Shown here piece after piece: positions 55,213 to 63,571 of a stretch of DNA of 64,000 bases. The position numbers and the translations under genes were made by a program. The notes under the pieces are model-generated. The model made no database searches. It was not told where the DNA came from and saw only the letters and a list, made by a program, of their open reading frames with translations. Source of the DNA: Lachnospiraceae bacterium (GTDB lineage: Bacteria > Bacillota > Clostridia > Lachnospirales > Lachnospiraceae); the NCBI GenBank assembly GCA_015056945.1, contig SVFH01000017.1, forward strand, positions 1 to 64,000, in the 5' to 3' direction. Numbering within the stretch: position 1 is the first letter of the stretch; the number at the start of each line of letters is the position of its first letter.

Positions 55213-57261
55213 TTATGCTTCAATCAAGCTTTCCACATTATTCTTATCGACTACAGACAAGCGACACGGAATGAATTCTCCGGGGAACGGCTCATCTGCT
55301 GCAATGTTATTATAAAGCCATACAATCGGGTCATGTCCCTGACCAAACGCATCCTGGCCGATTGCTGCTGCAATAATGCCTTTCTTGATATAACGGAAAA
55401 TATCCTGATTGTGGTCAAACGCAAAGAGCTTAACCTTACCGGCTCTTCCGCTGTCATCAATTGCTCTTGCTGCTGCACAAGGGAAGCCGTTAGTAATGTA
55501 AAGTGCCTGAATATTATCATTAGCACGAAGCATATTCATTGTCTTACGATATACATCATCTTCATCATCCGCAATAATCACTTCATCAACAATGCTAATT
55601 CCCTTAACATTTGCTATCTCTTTCTTAAAGCTGTCTCTACGTTCTACGTTAACCCCTACATCAAGATTACCAATCAAAAGACCGACATTGCCTTTCTTAC
55701 CGAGCTGTTTAGCCATCGCCTGCGCTGCAATGATACCGGGTTCATCAGGATCAGGGCGTAAGCACGCAACTCTCTTAATGTTCGGACCGCAATCACAGTT
55801 AAACATCATGACTTTCATACCGCTACCTGCCACTTTGGAAAGAGGCTCAGCTGCATTCAGGAAGCCCGGCATAATAATACCGTCAAATCCGCGTTCTGCC
55901 GCACTAAGAATAGTATTTGATACCAATTGATCCAAATCCTCTCCGGGACCGGGAATCAAGGGAACATACTCTGCAATTCCGCCAACAGATGCAAGCTCTT
56001 TTACCGCATAGTTTGCGCCACGTCCTACACCATACCAGAAATCATTGTCATACATACTCATCAACATAATCTTAGTCGGTTTACTGCGTTTAGAACGAGC
56101 CGGAACAATTGCGGTATTGAACTGTCCAAGCAATCCCTGAATACCCATCAACATACCGCCCAGTTTCTCGGTATGCATTGCAATCTTATTAGACTCAGCT
56201 GCAACTTCTTCCGATACTGCTGCAATTTCATGTGTACTTTCGCTAATCGCCTGTGAAGTATCAAACAACTTGGTTGCTTTCCGCTTTGTTTCGACTGAAT
56301 TGTCTGCCATCACTTCAAACTTACCGGATACATCCTGCATCATATTATGAATCTCAACAGACTGTTCGTTGATGGAACGGAAGGAACTGTTTACACGCTC
56401 AAATGTATCTTTACTCTTGTTATATGTATCTTCACAAGTACGGATACTGTCATTAACCTGCTTACTGCTGTTAATAATCTCATGTACAATCTTATTGATG
56501 GTATCCATACCATCCTTGGTCTTTGCAGACATATCATTCATTTCATCTGCAACAACCGCGAAACCGCGACCGGCCTGTCCTGCTCTGGCTGCTTCAATGG
56601 ATGCATTAAAAGCAAGGAGTTTTAACTGTTCAGAAATACCGATAATGAAATCACCGACTTCTTCAATTCGTTTAATCTCAGCATTAAAAGCTGTCAGGAT
56701 TTCATCAATATTATTCAATTCCACAGACATTGCATTCATGTCAGTCTCATACCCTTCAAGCTTCGCGATACCTTCTTTGCAGCTTGCAACACTTTCATCA
56801 AGAAGTGTACGAATAGACTGCATGGAATGTTCTACCTTTTCCATCTGCTCATTGTTTGCTTCAATCAGTTCAAGGTTATCTTTTACAATTTCAAACTGCT
56901 CTGCCGTTTTACCTGCTACATTGGTAACGCCGTCGGCAATCTGCTCGTTCCCCTTCTGATTTGCTTCCACACTCTTTGAAAGAACGTCAATTGCATCAGA
57001 GAGGATAATTACATTACCTTTGGTCGCTTCCACGAACGTAAGTAAGTTACTCTTGATTGCATTGATGGAACTGGCAATAATTGTGGATGTACCTTTTCCC
57101 TCATCCACCTTAATGTCATCAACATTAAGCTTTCCTTTCACAATCTGCTGTCCTTTTTTCACAATCGCGTTATAATCGCGGTTATTCTTTAATAATTTAA
57201 AAATCAGAAAAGCAATAACCAGCAGTTCAATAATTACTAGAATCAATAAAACAATTTCCAT
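55213..57261 (-). CDS. Chemoreceptor-type signalling hairpin fused to a sugar-binding domain
   Basis: A 682-residue protein. A single transmembrane helix (2-22) is followed by KLLKNNRD, which places the rest in the cytosol. Residues about 50-380 form a long coiled coil with an MCP hairpin tip near 205-240 (ISEQLKLLAFNASIEAARAG, then GRGFAVVADEM). Residues about 396-682 are a periplasmic-binding-protein fold of the ribose-binding type: KIMLMSMYDNDFWYGVGRG, DGIIMPGFLNAAEPL, VGLLIGNLDVG and YITNGFPCAAARAI. So the ligand domain sits inside the cell, after the signalling domain, the reverse of a classical receptor. It has its own terminator and a promoter-like -10. No chemotaxis genes are near. 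GGGAGG precedes the ATG. Confidence 0.85.
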   Translation of the reverse strand: MEIVLLILVIIELLVIAFLIFKLLKNNRDYNAIVKKGQQIVKGKLNVDDIKVDEGKGTSTIIASSINAIKSNLLTFVEATKGNVIILSDAIDVLSKSVEANQKGNEQIADGVTNVAGKTAEQFEIVKDNLELIEANNEQMEKVEHSMQSIRTLLDESVASCKEGIAKLEGYETDMNAMSVELNNIDEILTAFNAEIKRIEEVGDFIIGISEQLKLLAFNASIEAARAGQAGRGFAVVADEMNDMSAKTKDGMDTINKIVHEIINSSKQVNDSIRTCEDTYNKSKDTFERVNSSFRSINEQSVEIHNMMQDVSGKFEVMADNSVETKRKATKLFDTSQAISESTHEIAAVSEEVAAESNKIAMHTEKLGGMLMGIQGLLGQFNTAIVPARSKRSKPTKIMLMSMYDNDFWYGVGRGANYAVKELASVGGIAEYVPLIPGPGEDLDQLVSNTILSAAERGFDGIIMPGFLNAAEPLSKVAGSGMKVMMFNCDCGPNIKRVACLRPDPDEPGIIAAQAMAKQLGKKGNVGLLIGNLDVGVNVERRDSFKKEIANVKGISIVDEVIIADDEDDVYRKTMNMLRANDNIQALYITNGFPCAAARAIDDSGRAGKVKLFAFDHNQDIFRYIKKGIIAAAIGQDAFGQGHDPIVWLYNNIAADEPFPGEFIPCRLSVVDKNNVESLIEA

Positions 57262-57303
57262 GGCAACCTCCCGGAATATATTTCGCTACTATATTCCTCA
57301 CAT

Positions 57304-57330
57304 CGTGTTATTTAGATGAATTATAACACG
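57304..57330 (-). promoter_or_regulatory. Palindrome over a -10 box upstream of the chemoreceptor-like gene
   Basis: CGTGTTAT (57304-57311) and ATAACACG (57323-57330) form an inverted repeat with an 11-base centre. On the minus strand it contains TATAAT (57325-57320), about 60 bases before the ATG. No good -35 is visible. It may be an operator, or a small hairpin in the leader. The rest of 57262-57442 is AT-rich and empty. Confidence 0.45.
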
Positions 57331-57442
57331 TTTTTGTTTAAAATAACAGACTTTTTCTGAAATTTTTAATTATTTTTATACAATTTTTTCAACTTTCTTA
57401 ATAATATGCTATTTTATCGGTCTTTTAACGAAATGAAACTAA

Positions 57443-59026
57443 TCATTCTCGATTTTTACGGAAAATAATATAATCTTCGGACTCATAAATCATTGCATAA
57501 TTCAATTCTAAACGTTCTCCGAACTGTGCTTCAATGTCAGCATAACTTTTCTCCAGCCATTCCGGATTCAACCCATCCGGTGCCGTTTTTGAGCAAAGCA
57601 CATATGCTGCATCTTCCGGAAAAATACCATCCTGCATAATGAAATTCACACCAAAGCCGCCCGGAATGGCAAGAATCGCTTTGGGTTCCATCGTATATAA
57701 ATAAACAGTATTGTCCCACGGATCATCGGATTCCTCAAGCACAAGTACCTTGGCGAAATCTTCTTCCAATGCTTCCCATTCATTCTTTTGCGCCTCTGTC
57801 ATATAACGCTCCTGCATAAAATAATCCATATTGGCCGGCAGGAATATCAGGCTGACCGCCTGCAATACAAGAACAATAACAAATAAAATTTTATCTTTCA
57901 TCAAAGCAAGGAGCCATAAGGAGAACACTACCGCAATCTGCGTTCCGCGGACAAAAGTAAACGGTTCAATGGAATACAGCGTCATATACATCAGATAAAA
58001 GAGGGGAATGCTGTAAACAACAATTGCTCCAAGAATCCCGTCGTGGGCATTTTCCTCTTTTTTCTTCCCGATGAACATACGAACCAACGGGATGCAGGCA
58101 ATGACTACAAGCAATATACTAAACAAAACATGCCACGGAATCAACGGATTGGAATATACATATGTCCAAAGCTGAAACACCTGCCCCATGCCGGCTTTCA
58201 TCATACGCAGAAAAGCAACTACAGCGCCGGGAATATCCATTGCCTTGACCGCCGCAAGCAAGGCTTCTGTTTTATAAATATTGTAATTACTTGAAATCAG
58301 ATGCAACAAATAATAACTTCCTAATGCAACAATTCCCATGGCAGGAACCGAAACAACAAGCCTTACCCATAATTTGGATTTGCGTAAAAGTGCAAACACA
58401 TAAATCGGAACGCAAAAAGCAAAAAAAACATAAATTTGGACCGACGCAATAATCACTAGCGGTGTAACCACATATTTCACTATCGGTTTTGCTTCGTGAA
58501 AAAACATATGATACAAAAGACCTGCAATCACAATTGCAAATGCATACCGAAAAATTTCAGACATATTTACGGAAAGATATAAAATAAACACCGCGGAAGT
58601 TGCCTGAGTCAGCGCTATCTTCAAACTGTTTGCTTTCGAAGGTCTGACACAAATCCAAAAAATTAAATTTGCCAATGTAATATAAAACAAATTCACATAG
58701 TATACAAATCCGCCGGTTATCGGAAATACAAACGCAAAGACGGCATACGGCCAGATAATGGCGGGACTCCACGCCCCACCGGTACCTACCAGCGCATGAT
58801 TTCCGTTAAATCCCCAGTATCCGACGGGCTGTCCTGTCGTGATACAGTTCTTAATCATTTGAAGGTATGCGGCTTCATCATTCCACTTCAGCCCCGGTTC
58901 CGGAAACAAACCGGTTTTCACAAAACCGACAAGCGCCACCACCAAAGCAATCAAAAGCGGAATACCAATCATCAGACCGGCACAAATATATTCTGTTATT
59001 TTTTGATTTTTTTCTCTTTTATCCAT
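57443..59026 (-). CDS. GT-C-like multi-span membrane protein
   Basis: A 527-residue protein with about twelve hydrophobic segments and a soluble C-terminal part of about 110 residues. The first outer loop has GLKWNDEAAYLQMIKNCI, an acidic motif placed as in GT-C transferases, and GYWGFNGNHALVGTGGAW follows. It is a single-gene unit with its own promoter (59110-59138). It probably modifies a glycan or teichoic-acid-like polymer outside the cell; no closer assignment is possible. Confidence 0.58.
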   Translation of the reverse strand: MDKREKNQKITEYICAGLMIGIPLLIALVVALVGFVKTGLFPEPGLKWNDEAAYLQMIKNCITTGQPVGYWGFNGNHALVGTGGAWSPAIIWPYAVFAFVFPITGGFVYYVNLFYITLANLIFWICVRPSKANSLKIALTQATSAVFILYLSVNMSEIFRYAFAIVIAGLLYHMFFHEAKPIVKYVVTPLVIIASVQIYVFFAFCVPIYVFALLRKSKLWVRLVVSVPAMGIVALGSYYLLHLISSNYNIYKTEALLAAVKAMDIPGAVVAFLRMMKAGMGQVFQLWTYVYSNPLIPWHVLFSILLVVIACIPLVRMFIGKKKEENAHDGILGAIVVYSIPLFYLMYMTLYSIEPFTFVRGTQIAVVFSLWLLALMKDKILFVIVLVLQAVSLIFLPANMDYFMQERYMTEAQKNEWEALEEDFAKVLVLEESDDPWDNTVYLYTMEPKAILAIPGGFGVNFIMQDGIFPEDAAYVLCSKTAPDGLNPEWLEKSYADIEAQFGERLELNYAMIYESEDYIIFRKNRE

Positions 59027-59109
59027 ATATTCAGTCTCCGAATCATCACTCTCATTTGTTTTTTCATTTTATCCAAACAGCATATGATAAAATACACTGT
59101 TTGAAATAA

Positions 59110-59138
59110 ATTTTACTAAATAATTTTATGATTGACAA
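59110..59138 (-). promoter_or_regulatory. Promoter of the GT-C-like gene, overlapping a divergent promoter
   Basis: TTGTCA (59138-59133) and TAAAAT (59115-59110), 17-base spacer on the minus strand, about 85 bases before the ATG at 59026. Its -35 box shares five bases with the -35 box of the plus-strand promoter at 59132-59159. Confidence 0.65.
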
Positions 59139-59159
59139 TATTTATTGTATTTTTATAAA
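59132..59159 (+). promoter_or_regulatory. Promoter of the divergent PAP2 gene
   Basis: A perfect TTGACA (59132-59137) and TATAAA (59154-59159) with a 16-base spacer. A TATAAT at 59167-59172 with TTGTAT upstream is an alternative. The start codon is at 59213, after AAGGGG. Confidence 0.65.
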
Positions 59160-59212
59160 AATCGGTTATAATACTGATTAGAAGAAATCACAGGAAGATA
59201 AGGGGCTTACAT

Positions 59213-59677
59213 ATGAACTATGTAATGGATTTTGTCAGAAACGAAATATTAATGTCTGCCGCACTCAGCTGGGGATTGGCACAAGTAATTAAAACAATCA
59301 TTCACCTGATTGTCACAAAGAAATTTGTCGCAGAACGATTAATCGGCAGCGGCGGAATGCCAAGTTGCCACTCAGCTACAGTTTGTGCGCTGACCACTTC
59401 AATTATCATAAACGAAGGCATTCACTCTCCGTTTTTTGCCATGTCTGCAATTCTTGCAATCATTGTTATGTATGATGCAAGAGGTGTACGTCGTGAAACC
59501 GGAATTCAGGCTACAGTCTTAAACGAAATGATTGAAATCGTCGAGAAACTCGGCGCAGATGTTTCTTATGATGAGAAACTGAAAGAATTCATCGGACATA
59601 CACCTTTACAAGTACTTGTTGGTGCCATTTTCGGAATTTTTGTTGCATTGGTTTACTGCTTACTCATTATCAGATAA
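59213..59677 (+). CDS. Divergent PAP2 family membrane protein (DUF212)
   Basis: A 154-residue protein with about four hydrophobic segments and the DUF212 signature: SWGLAQVIKTIIHL, GSGGMPSCHSATVCALTTSI and MYDARGVRRETGIQ, which keep the conserved SCHSA and DA.GVRR residues of distant PAP2 phosphatases. A phosphatase role on a lipid phosphate, such as undecaprenyl diphosphate recycling, is plausible but not shown for this family. It is monocistronic with its own terminator. Confidence 0.85.
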   Translation: MNYVMDFVRNEILMSAALSWGLAQVIKTIIHLIVTKKFVAERLIGSGGMPSCHSATVCALTTSIIINEGIHSPFFAMSAILAIIVMYDARGVRRETGIQATVLNEMIEIVEKLGADVSYDEKLKEFIGHTPLQVLVGAIFGIFVALVYCLLIIR

Positions 59678-59697
59678 ATTGAATTTAGATTTGAAAT

Positions 59698-59749
59698 ACC
59701 CCGGTGTATTTCCTTTCAATAACAGAAGGAAATATTCCGGGGTTTTTTT
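59698..59749 (+). terminator. Terminator of the PAP2 gene
   Basis: A long hairpin: ACCCCGG (59698-59704) pairs with CCGGGGT (59737-59743), and the inner TATTTCCTT with AAGGAAATA, followed by seven T residues. It also lies 39 bases past the end of the convergent rmlD gene. Confidence 0.85.
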
Positions 59750-59787
59750 ATTTGTTCCATATTAATCAGGATTTCAATAACGAACCA

Positions 59788-60633
59788 TTATAACGTCTGC
59801 ATATATTCCTTGATTGCATCTTTCCAATCAGCAAACATGAAGTCTGTCGTATTCTTAAGCATATAGTTATCCAAAACAGAATATGCAGGTCTTTGTGCCT
59901 TTGCCGCAAATTCTGAACTTGAAATGCGAACAACCTTTGTGCCTGTTCCTGCAAGGCGGAAAATTTCTTCCGCAAAGTCTGCCCAGCTGCAAACACCTTC
60001 ACAGGTTCCGTGGAAAGTACCGTAATTATTTGTAAACAGAAGAGCATCCATTGCCTTAGCAAGTTCGCTTGCACTCGTAGGACTTCCAACCTGATCATCC
60101 ACAACTTTCACTTCCGGCATTGTTTCCGCAAGCCGAAGCATGGTTTTCACAAAGTTCTTTCCGTCACCGTAAAGCCATGCCGTTCTGATAATAAAGTGTC
60201 TGCTTGAAAAACGTTCCACAAATTTCTCGCCGGCAAGTTTGGTTCTTCCATAAGCCCCCTTAGGACCTGTGGCATCAAACTCGCGATACGGCACATTGCT
60301 GTTCCCGGCAAAAACATAATCTGTTGAAATATGCATCATCTTCGCACCGTTTGCTTCAGCTGCGATTGCAAGATTTCTGGGACCGATTGCATTTACCTTA
60401 AACGCAAGTTCTTCCTGATCTTCGCAGGCATCTACTGCAGTATATGCCGCACAATTCACAATTGCATATGGTTTCTCCCTGGCAACCAAGGCCTCTACCT
60501 CTTCTAAATTCGTAATATCGAGTTCATCCACATCCGTATTTACACATACAATATCTTCACGCCCTTGATAAAGTGCATTGATGGCACGTCCAAGCTGACC
60601 GTTCGCACCGGTAATGATTAATTTTTTTGTCAT
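59788..60633 (-). CDS. rmlD: dTDP-4-dehydrorhamnose reductase
   Basis: A 281-residue short-chain dehydrogenase with LIITGANGQLGRAI, ISTDYVFAG, the catalytic YGRTKLAGE and RTAWLYGDGKNFV. RmlD makes dTDP-L-rhamnose in the last step of that pathway. RmlA, RmlB and RmlC are not in the window; their products would also feed the FdtA/FdtB and WecE enzymes. The ATG at 60633 follows AGGTGA by six bases; an in-frame ATG at 60651 is less likely. It is a single-gene unit with a promoter and an overlapping palindrome. Confidence 0.9.
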   Translation of the reverse strand: MTKKLIITGANGQLGRAINALYQGREDIVCVNTDVDELDITNLEEVEALVAREKPYAIVNCAAYTAVDACEDQEELAFKVNAIGPRNLAIAAEANGAKMMHISTDYVFAGNSNVPYREFDATGPKGAYGRTKLAGEKFVERFSSRHFIIRTAWLYGDGKNFVKTMLRLAETMPEVKVVDDQVGSPTSASELAKAMDALLFTNNYGTFHGTCEGVCSWADFAEEIFRLAGTGTKVVRISSSEFAAKAQRPAYSVLDNYMLKNTTDFMFADWKDAIKEYMQTL

Positions 60634-60663
60634 ATTTATCACCTGTTTCATTTTTAGTAATTT

Positions 60664-60702
60664 ATCCTTTTATATTTTATCTGTAAAAGGATAATTATGC
60701 AA
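60664..60702 (-). promoter_or_regulatory. rmlD promoter with an overlapping palindrome
   Basis: TTGCAT (60702-60697) and TAAAAT (60679-60674), 17-base spacer. An inverted repeat ATCCTTTTA (60664-60672) and TAAAAGGAT (60684-60692) covers the -10 and half the spacer, a placement expected of a repressor operator. Confidence 0.65.
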
Positions 60703-60726
60703 GATAGAGAGGATACTATTTTTTAT

Positions 60727-60755
60727 TTGTATTTTTAGTTCCTCTATGATATAAT
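60727..60755 (+). promoter_or_regulatory. Promoter of the beta-helix lipoprotein gene
   Basis: TTGTAT (60727-60732) and TATAAT (60750-60755), 17-base spacer, with TG before the -10 (extended). GGAGG lies five bases before the ATG at 60804. It is divergent from the rmlD promoter. Confidence 0.75.
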
Positions 60756-60803
60756 GGCTACAATTATATCAAAAAACAGTTGAATATCAGAATGGAGGAT
60801 CCC

Positions 60804-61724
60804 ATGAAAACAGTACGGACAAGTATCTTTCTTGTAGCTCTGTGTGCACTTTCCTGTCTATTTTTTGCCGGATGTGGCGAAGAACCGGTGGTTACCGTTA
60901 ATTATTTCGTTGACGACACCAAAGTCGGAGAAGTTCCGGATCGGAATTTTTACGACATTATAACCTTAGACAGCACCAATGCTGATGCAAATGCGACCTG
61001 GAATCAGAACACCTGGAGTTTAACCTATACACCGGTCAAAAAAGATACTGAAATCAATGTTTACTTCGAATATACCAAGCATCCGTTCAAAATCGACGGT
61101 GTCGGTTACGATGATTTACTCGAAGCATTTGCAACCATATCAATGGATGCACCGATAACCATCGAACTTACCAGAGACTATGAAGGTTTTATCTCCTCTC
61201 CGATGGGTTCGGACATTACTTTGAACCTGAATGGTTTCACCCTCGACGGTGTTGGTTTTGATACCATCAGTTGTAATGGTAAAATGGTCATCAATGGGGA
61301 AGGAACTATCACAAATTCAGTTTTTGGTGAATATTCCAAATCCCTTGTGAATTACGGCGCATTAACATTAAATAATGTAACCGTTGAAAACAGCACATCC
61401 AATGTAACCATTTGGAACAGCAACAACGGCGGCAGCACAATGGCATTAAACGATTGTCAGATTTCACATACGCAGGATTGCATTGTTATCATTAATTCCG
61501 GCGAAATGAATTTAAATAACTGCACGGTTACAGGTGCCGGCGCAGAGACACATCCTACGATTTACAGCAATGTGGAAGGTGCCGTATTAAACTTGAATGG
61601 CGGTTCTGTTAAGAATACTGCAACCGGTTACACAATCTACCGTGAATTCGGAATCGTTACATTGAACGAATGTGATGCAGAGAATACCTACGGACTTGAG
61701 GAAGAGGAAACAGCAGAAGAATAG
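60804..61724 (+). CDS. Secreted lipoprotein with a beta-helix-like repeat region
   Basis: A 306-residue lipoprotein. The signal peptide ends in the lipobox FFAGC (Cys near residue 24). After a short VTVNYFVDDTKVGEVPD module, residues about 110-300 carry repeated short strands with Asn, such as ITLNLNGFTLDG, ALTLNNVTVENS, MALNDCQISHT, MNLNNCTVTGAG and LNLNGGSVKNTA, spaced about 20-27 residues apart, a pattern of right-handed parallel beta-helices. Such proteins often bind or cut polysaccharides; no catalytic motif is visible. The start is set by GGAGG. It ends acidic (EEEETAEE). Confidence 0.75.
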   Translation: MKTVRTSIFLVALCALSCLFFAGCGEEPVVTVNYFVDDTKVGEVPDRNFYDIITLDSTNADANATWNQNTWSLTYTPVKKDTEINVYFEYTKHPFKIDGVGYDDLLEAFATISMDAPITIELTRDYEGFISSPMGSDITLNLNGFTLDGVGFDTISCNGKMVINGEGTITNSVFGEYSKSLVNYGALTLNNVTVENSTSNVTIWNSNNGGSTMALNDCQISHTQDCIVIINSGEMNLNNCTVTGAGAETHPTIYSNVEGAVLNLNGGSVKNTATGYTIYREFGIVTLNECDAENTYGLEEEETAEE

Positions 61725-61756
61725 TCTCATCCTTAAGAATATGTATGAATTTAAGA

Positions 61757-61807
61757 AACCCTCCTATCCCAAGAGGCACAAGCAAGCCTCAACCGGATAG
61801 GAGGGTT
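61757..61807. terminator. Terminator between convergent genes
   Basis: A 13-base perfect stem, AACCCTCCTATCC (61757-61769) and GGATAGGAGGGTT (61795-61807), with a 25-base loop that contains a smaller GAGGC/GCCTC stem. It serves the lipoprotein gene and probably also the convergent CgeB-like gene. Confidence 0.75.
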
Positions 61808-61824
61808 CATTTATTCTAATCTTC

Positions 61825-63003
61825 TTAAAAGCCAAAATTGCTTCCGCTTTTGGCATCTAACATTTTACGTAATTTCGTTGCATAATTGTATTCACGGATT
61901 ACCTTCTCATATCCGGCACGGATAATTTCAGTACGTTCGCTGTCGTGCTGCAAATAGTACTCCGTCTTCTCCAACAATTCTTCAAGACTGCGATACATCA
62001 CGATTTCTTTATCTTCTTCGAATTCAGCCGCCAGATCTTCCTGATAGTTTGTAATAACAAATCCCTGACAGGCAATTATTTCAAGAACACGTTCCGGAAT
62101 ACCGCTGCGGATACATCTTGGCGTCACATAGACATTTACCTTACTTTGATTGTATACCAACGGCGCATCCTTCAGTGGGTCTATCGCCCCTAAATTATTG
62201 ACTTCCGGATAACGTTCCATATTGGAATCACTGTACAATTTGAAATCAAATTTTCTCGCAAGCATCCTACAGGCAAGTTTACGTTCTTCTGCGGTAATCT
62301 TTCTGGCAAGTACCGACTGTACAATAATATCCTTACGCTCCGCAAAAAAGAAATTTCCTTTATCGTTATCCGTTTCCTTCGCAAGAAAGTCAACCATATC
62401 TTCATCCACTCCGCGATAAAGTGTTTCATTTCCATAAGAAAAACGTTTCTCTTTAATCAATTCAACCAGCTTCGGAAATCTCTCATCTTCTTTCGCAGAG
62501 GGCAGAATGCGCGTTGAAGACTTACTGAACACATCACCCACGTAAGAAACTTCACCCTGGAATTTATATCTCTTCGTTGCTGCTCCTCGTAACGCATTTT
62601 CCAGAATCTGTTTATCGGCAGGAAGAGAAAGATACTGCGCAGTATTAATATTATGCTGACGCAAATCCTTCAAAAGCATTTTATCAAAAACGAAAATACG
62701 GTTAAACGGAGACTGCGCCTGATAAGAATAAAGATTCCACTGCGGAAGATGGAATAACCATGAATAATATAAAATCCCTATCTTCTTTGCCGCCATAGCC
62801 ATATTTGTAAAATAATCAATTGTAAAAAAAATCTCTGCATGAAAATCACTTGCAGCATGAACGAGGCAATTTACCTCTGCCTCTATACCATCTTGCGGCA
62901 ATTCATCCATACGGAACACACGCACAAAATGCCCCATATCCCGCAAAGTATTTTCAATTATTCCCTCGTTTGCAAAACCCCATTTACAAAACAAGATTCT
63001 CAT
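61825..63003 (-). CDS. CgeB-like glycosyltransferase (DUF3880 type)
   Basis: A 392-residue GT-B-like protein: RILFCKWGFANEGIIENTL at the start, the ILYYSWLFHLPQWNLY stretch of DUF3880, and a C-terminal half with PRCIRSGIPERVLEIIACQG and ITNYQEDLAAEFEED, the conserved donor-side region of CgeB-type enzymes. CgeB proteins glycosylate spore or cell-surface components. It is a single-gene unit with a good promoter. The ATG at 63003 is eight bases from GGGAG; a GTG three codons earlier lies within that site. Confidence 0.8.
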   Translation of the reverse strand: MRILFCKWGFANEGIIENTLRDMGHFVRVFRMDELPQDGIEAEVNCLVHAASDFHAEIFFTIDYFTNMAMAAKKIGILYYSWLFHLPQWNLYSYQAQSPFNRIFVFDKMLLKDLRQHNINTAQYLSLPADKQILENALRGAATKRYKFQGEVSYVGDVFSKSSTRILPSAKEDERFPKLVELIKEKRFSYGNETLYRGVDEDMVDFLAKETDNDKGNFFFAERKDIIVQSVLARKITAEERKLACRMLARKFDFKLYSDSNMERYPEVNNLGAIDPLKDAPLVYNQSKVNVYVTPRCIRSGIPERVLEIIACQGFVITNYQEDLAAEFEEDKEIVMYRSLEELLEKTEYYLQHDSERTEIIRAGYEKVIREYNYATKLRKMLDAKSGSNFGF

Positions 63004-63031
63004 ATGTTTCACTCCCTTTTCTTACATTTTA

Positions 63032-63060
63032 AGTATAATTTTTTTTTGCATTTCAGTCAA
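63032..63060 (-). promoter_or_regulatory. Promoter of the CgeB-like gene
   Basis: TTGACT (63060-63055) and TATACT (63037-63032) with a 17-base, A-rich spacer, 29 bases before the start codon. Confidence 0.75.
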
Positions 63061-63078
63061 TAAAAAGAGCATGAAAAA

Positions 63079-63114
63079 AGTTCTGTTCTGTCAGATTTCT
63101 GACAAAACAGAACT
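63079..63114 (-). terminator. Terminator of the DUF4854-like gene
   Basis: A long hairpin with outer arms AAGTTCTGTT and AACAGAACTT and an inner CTGTCAGA/TCTGACA part, followed on the minus strand by a T run. It lies 29 bases past the stop of the gene at 63143. Confidence 0.85.
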
Positions 63115-63142
63115 TAATTTAACAATCAAACTTCTATAAATT

Positions 63143-63541
63143 TTAGTATGCTTTAGAAATGTTGATATACTCGCTTCCGTCCGGATTATAGAAGATATAT
63201 CCAAGTGTGATTTCTTCAGCCACTTTGGATTCAGCCTTAATCTGAGGAGCTGTCTGATCAAGTGCTGATGTGAGAGATTCTTCAAGCATTGCCTTCATTT
63301 CGTCGCCGCCTTCCATCTCTTCTGCTAAGTAAAATTTGTAAGTTAATGTGTTACCTACTACTTCATAAGCGATGTCTGTGTAAGTATCACCTGCTTCTTC
63401 AAGCTGCTGTTCCATCTGTGCATCAAGAAGCTTCTTTGCCAAAGCATTTCCATAGTAAGATTCCAATGTTACTGTACCGCAAGCTACAAGGCTCATAACG
63501 AGAACTACACTTGCTACAAGAGCTAAAATTCTTTTTTTCAT
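63143..63541 (-). CDS. DUF4854-like lipoprotein
   Basis: A 132-residue lipoprotein with a clear signal peptide, MKKRILALVASVVLVMSL, and a lipobox ending in VAC (Cys near residue 21). The mature part is acidic and resembles DUF4854 proteins found in Lachnospiraceae: a helical stretch with KLLDAQMEQQLEEAG, then YTDIAYEVVGNTLTYKFYL. Function is unknown. The ATG at 63541 is nine bases after AAGGGG. It has a strong promoter and a palindrome at the transcription start. Confidence 0.75.
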   Translation of the reverse strand: MKKRILALVASVVLVMSLVACGTVTLESYYGNALAKKLLDAQMEQQLEEAGDTYTDIAYEVVGNTLTYKFYLAEEMEGGDEMKAMLEESLTSALDQTAPQIKAESKVAEEITLGYIFYNPDGSEYINISKAY

Positions 63542-63571
63542 TCCTTTAATCCCCTTCTTATATTGGTTATT

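Noticed and set aside
61757-61807. Riboswitch-like structure between the lipoprotein and CgeB-like genes
   Set aside because: It is a long perfect hairpin at the 3' ends of two convergent genes, which is the position of a terminator and not of a leader.
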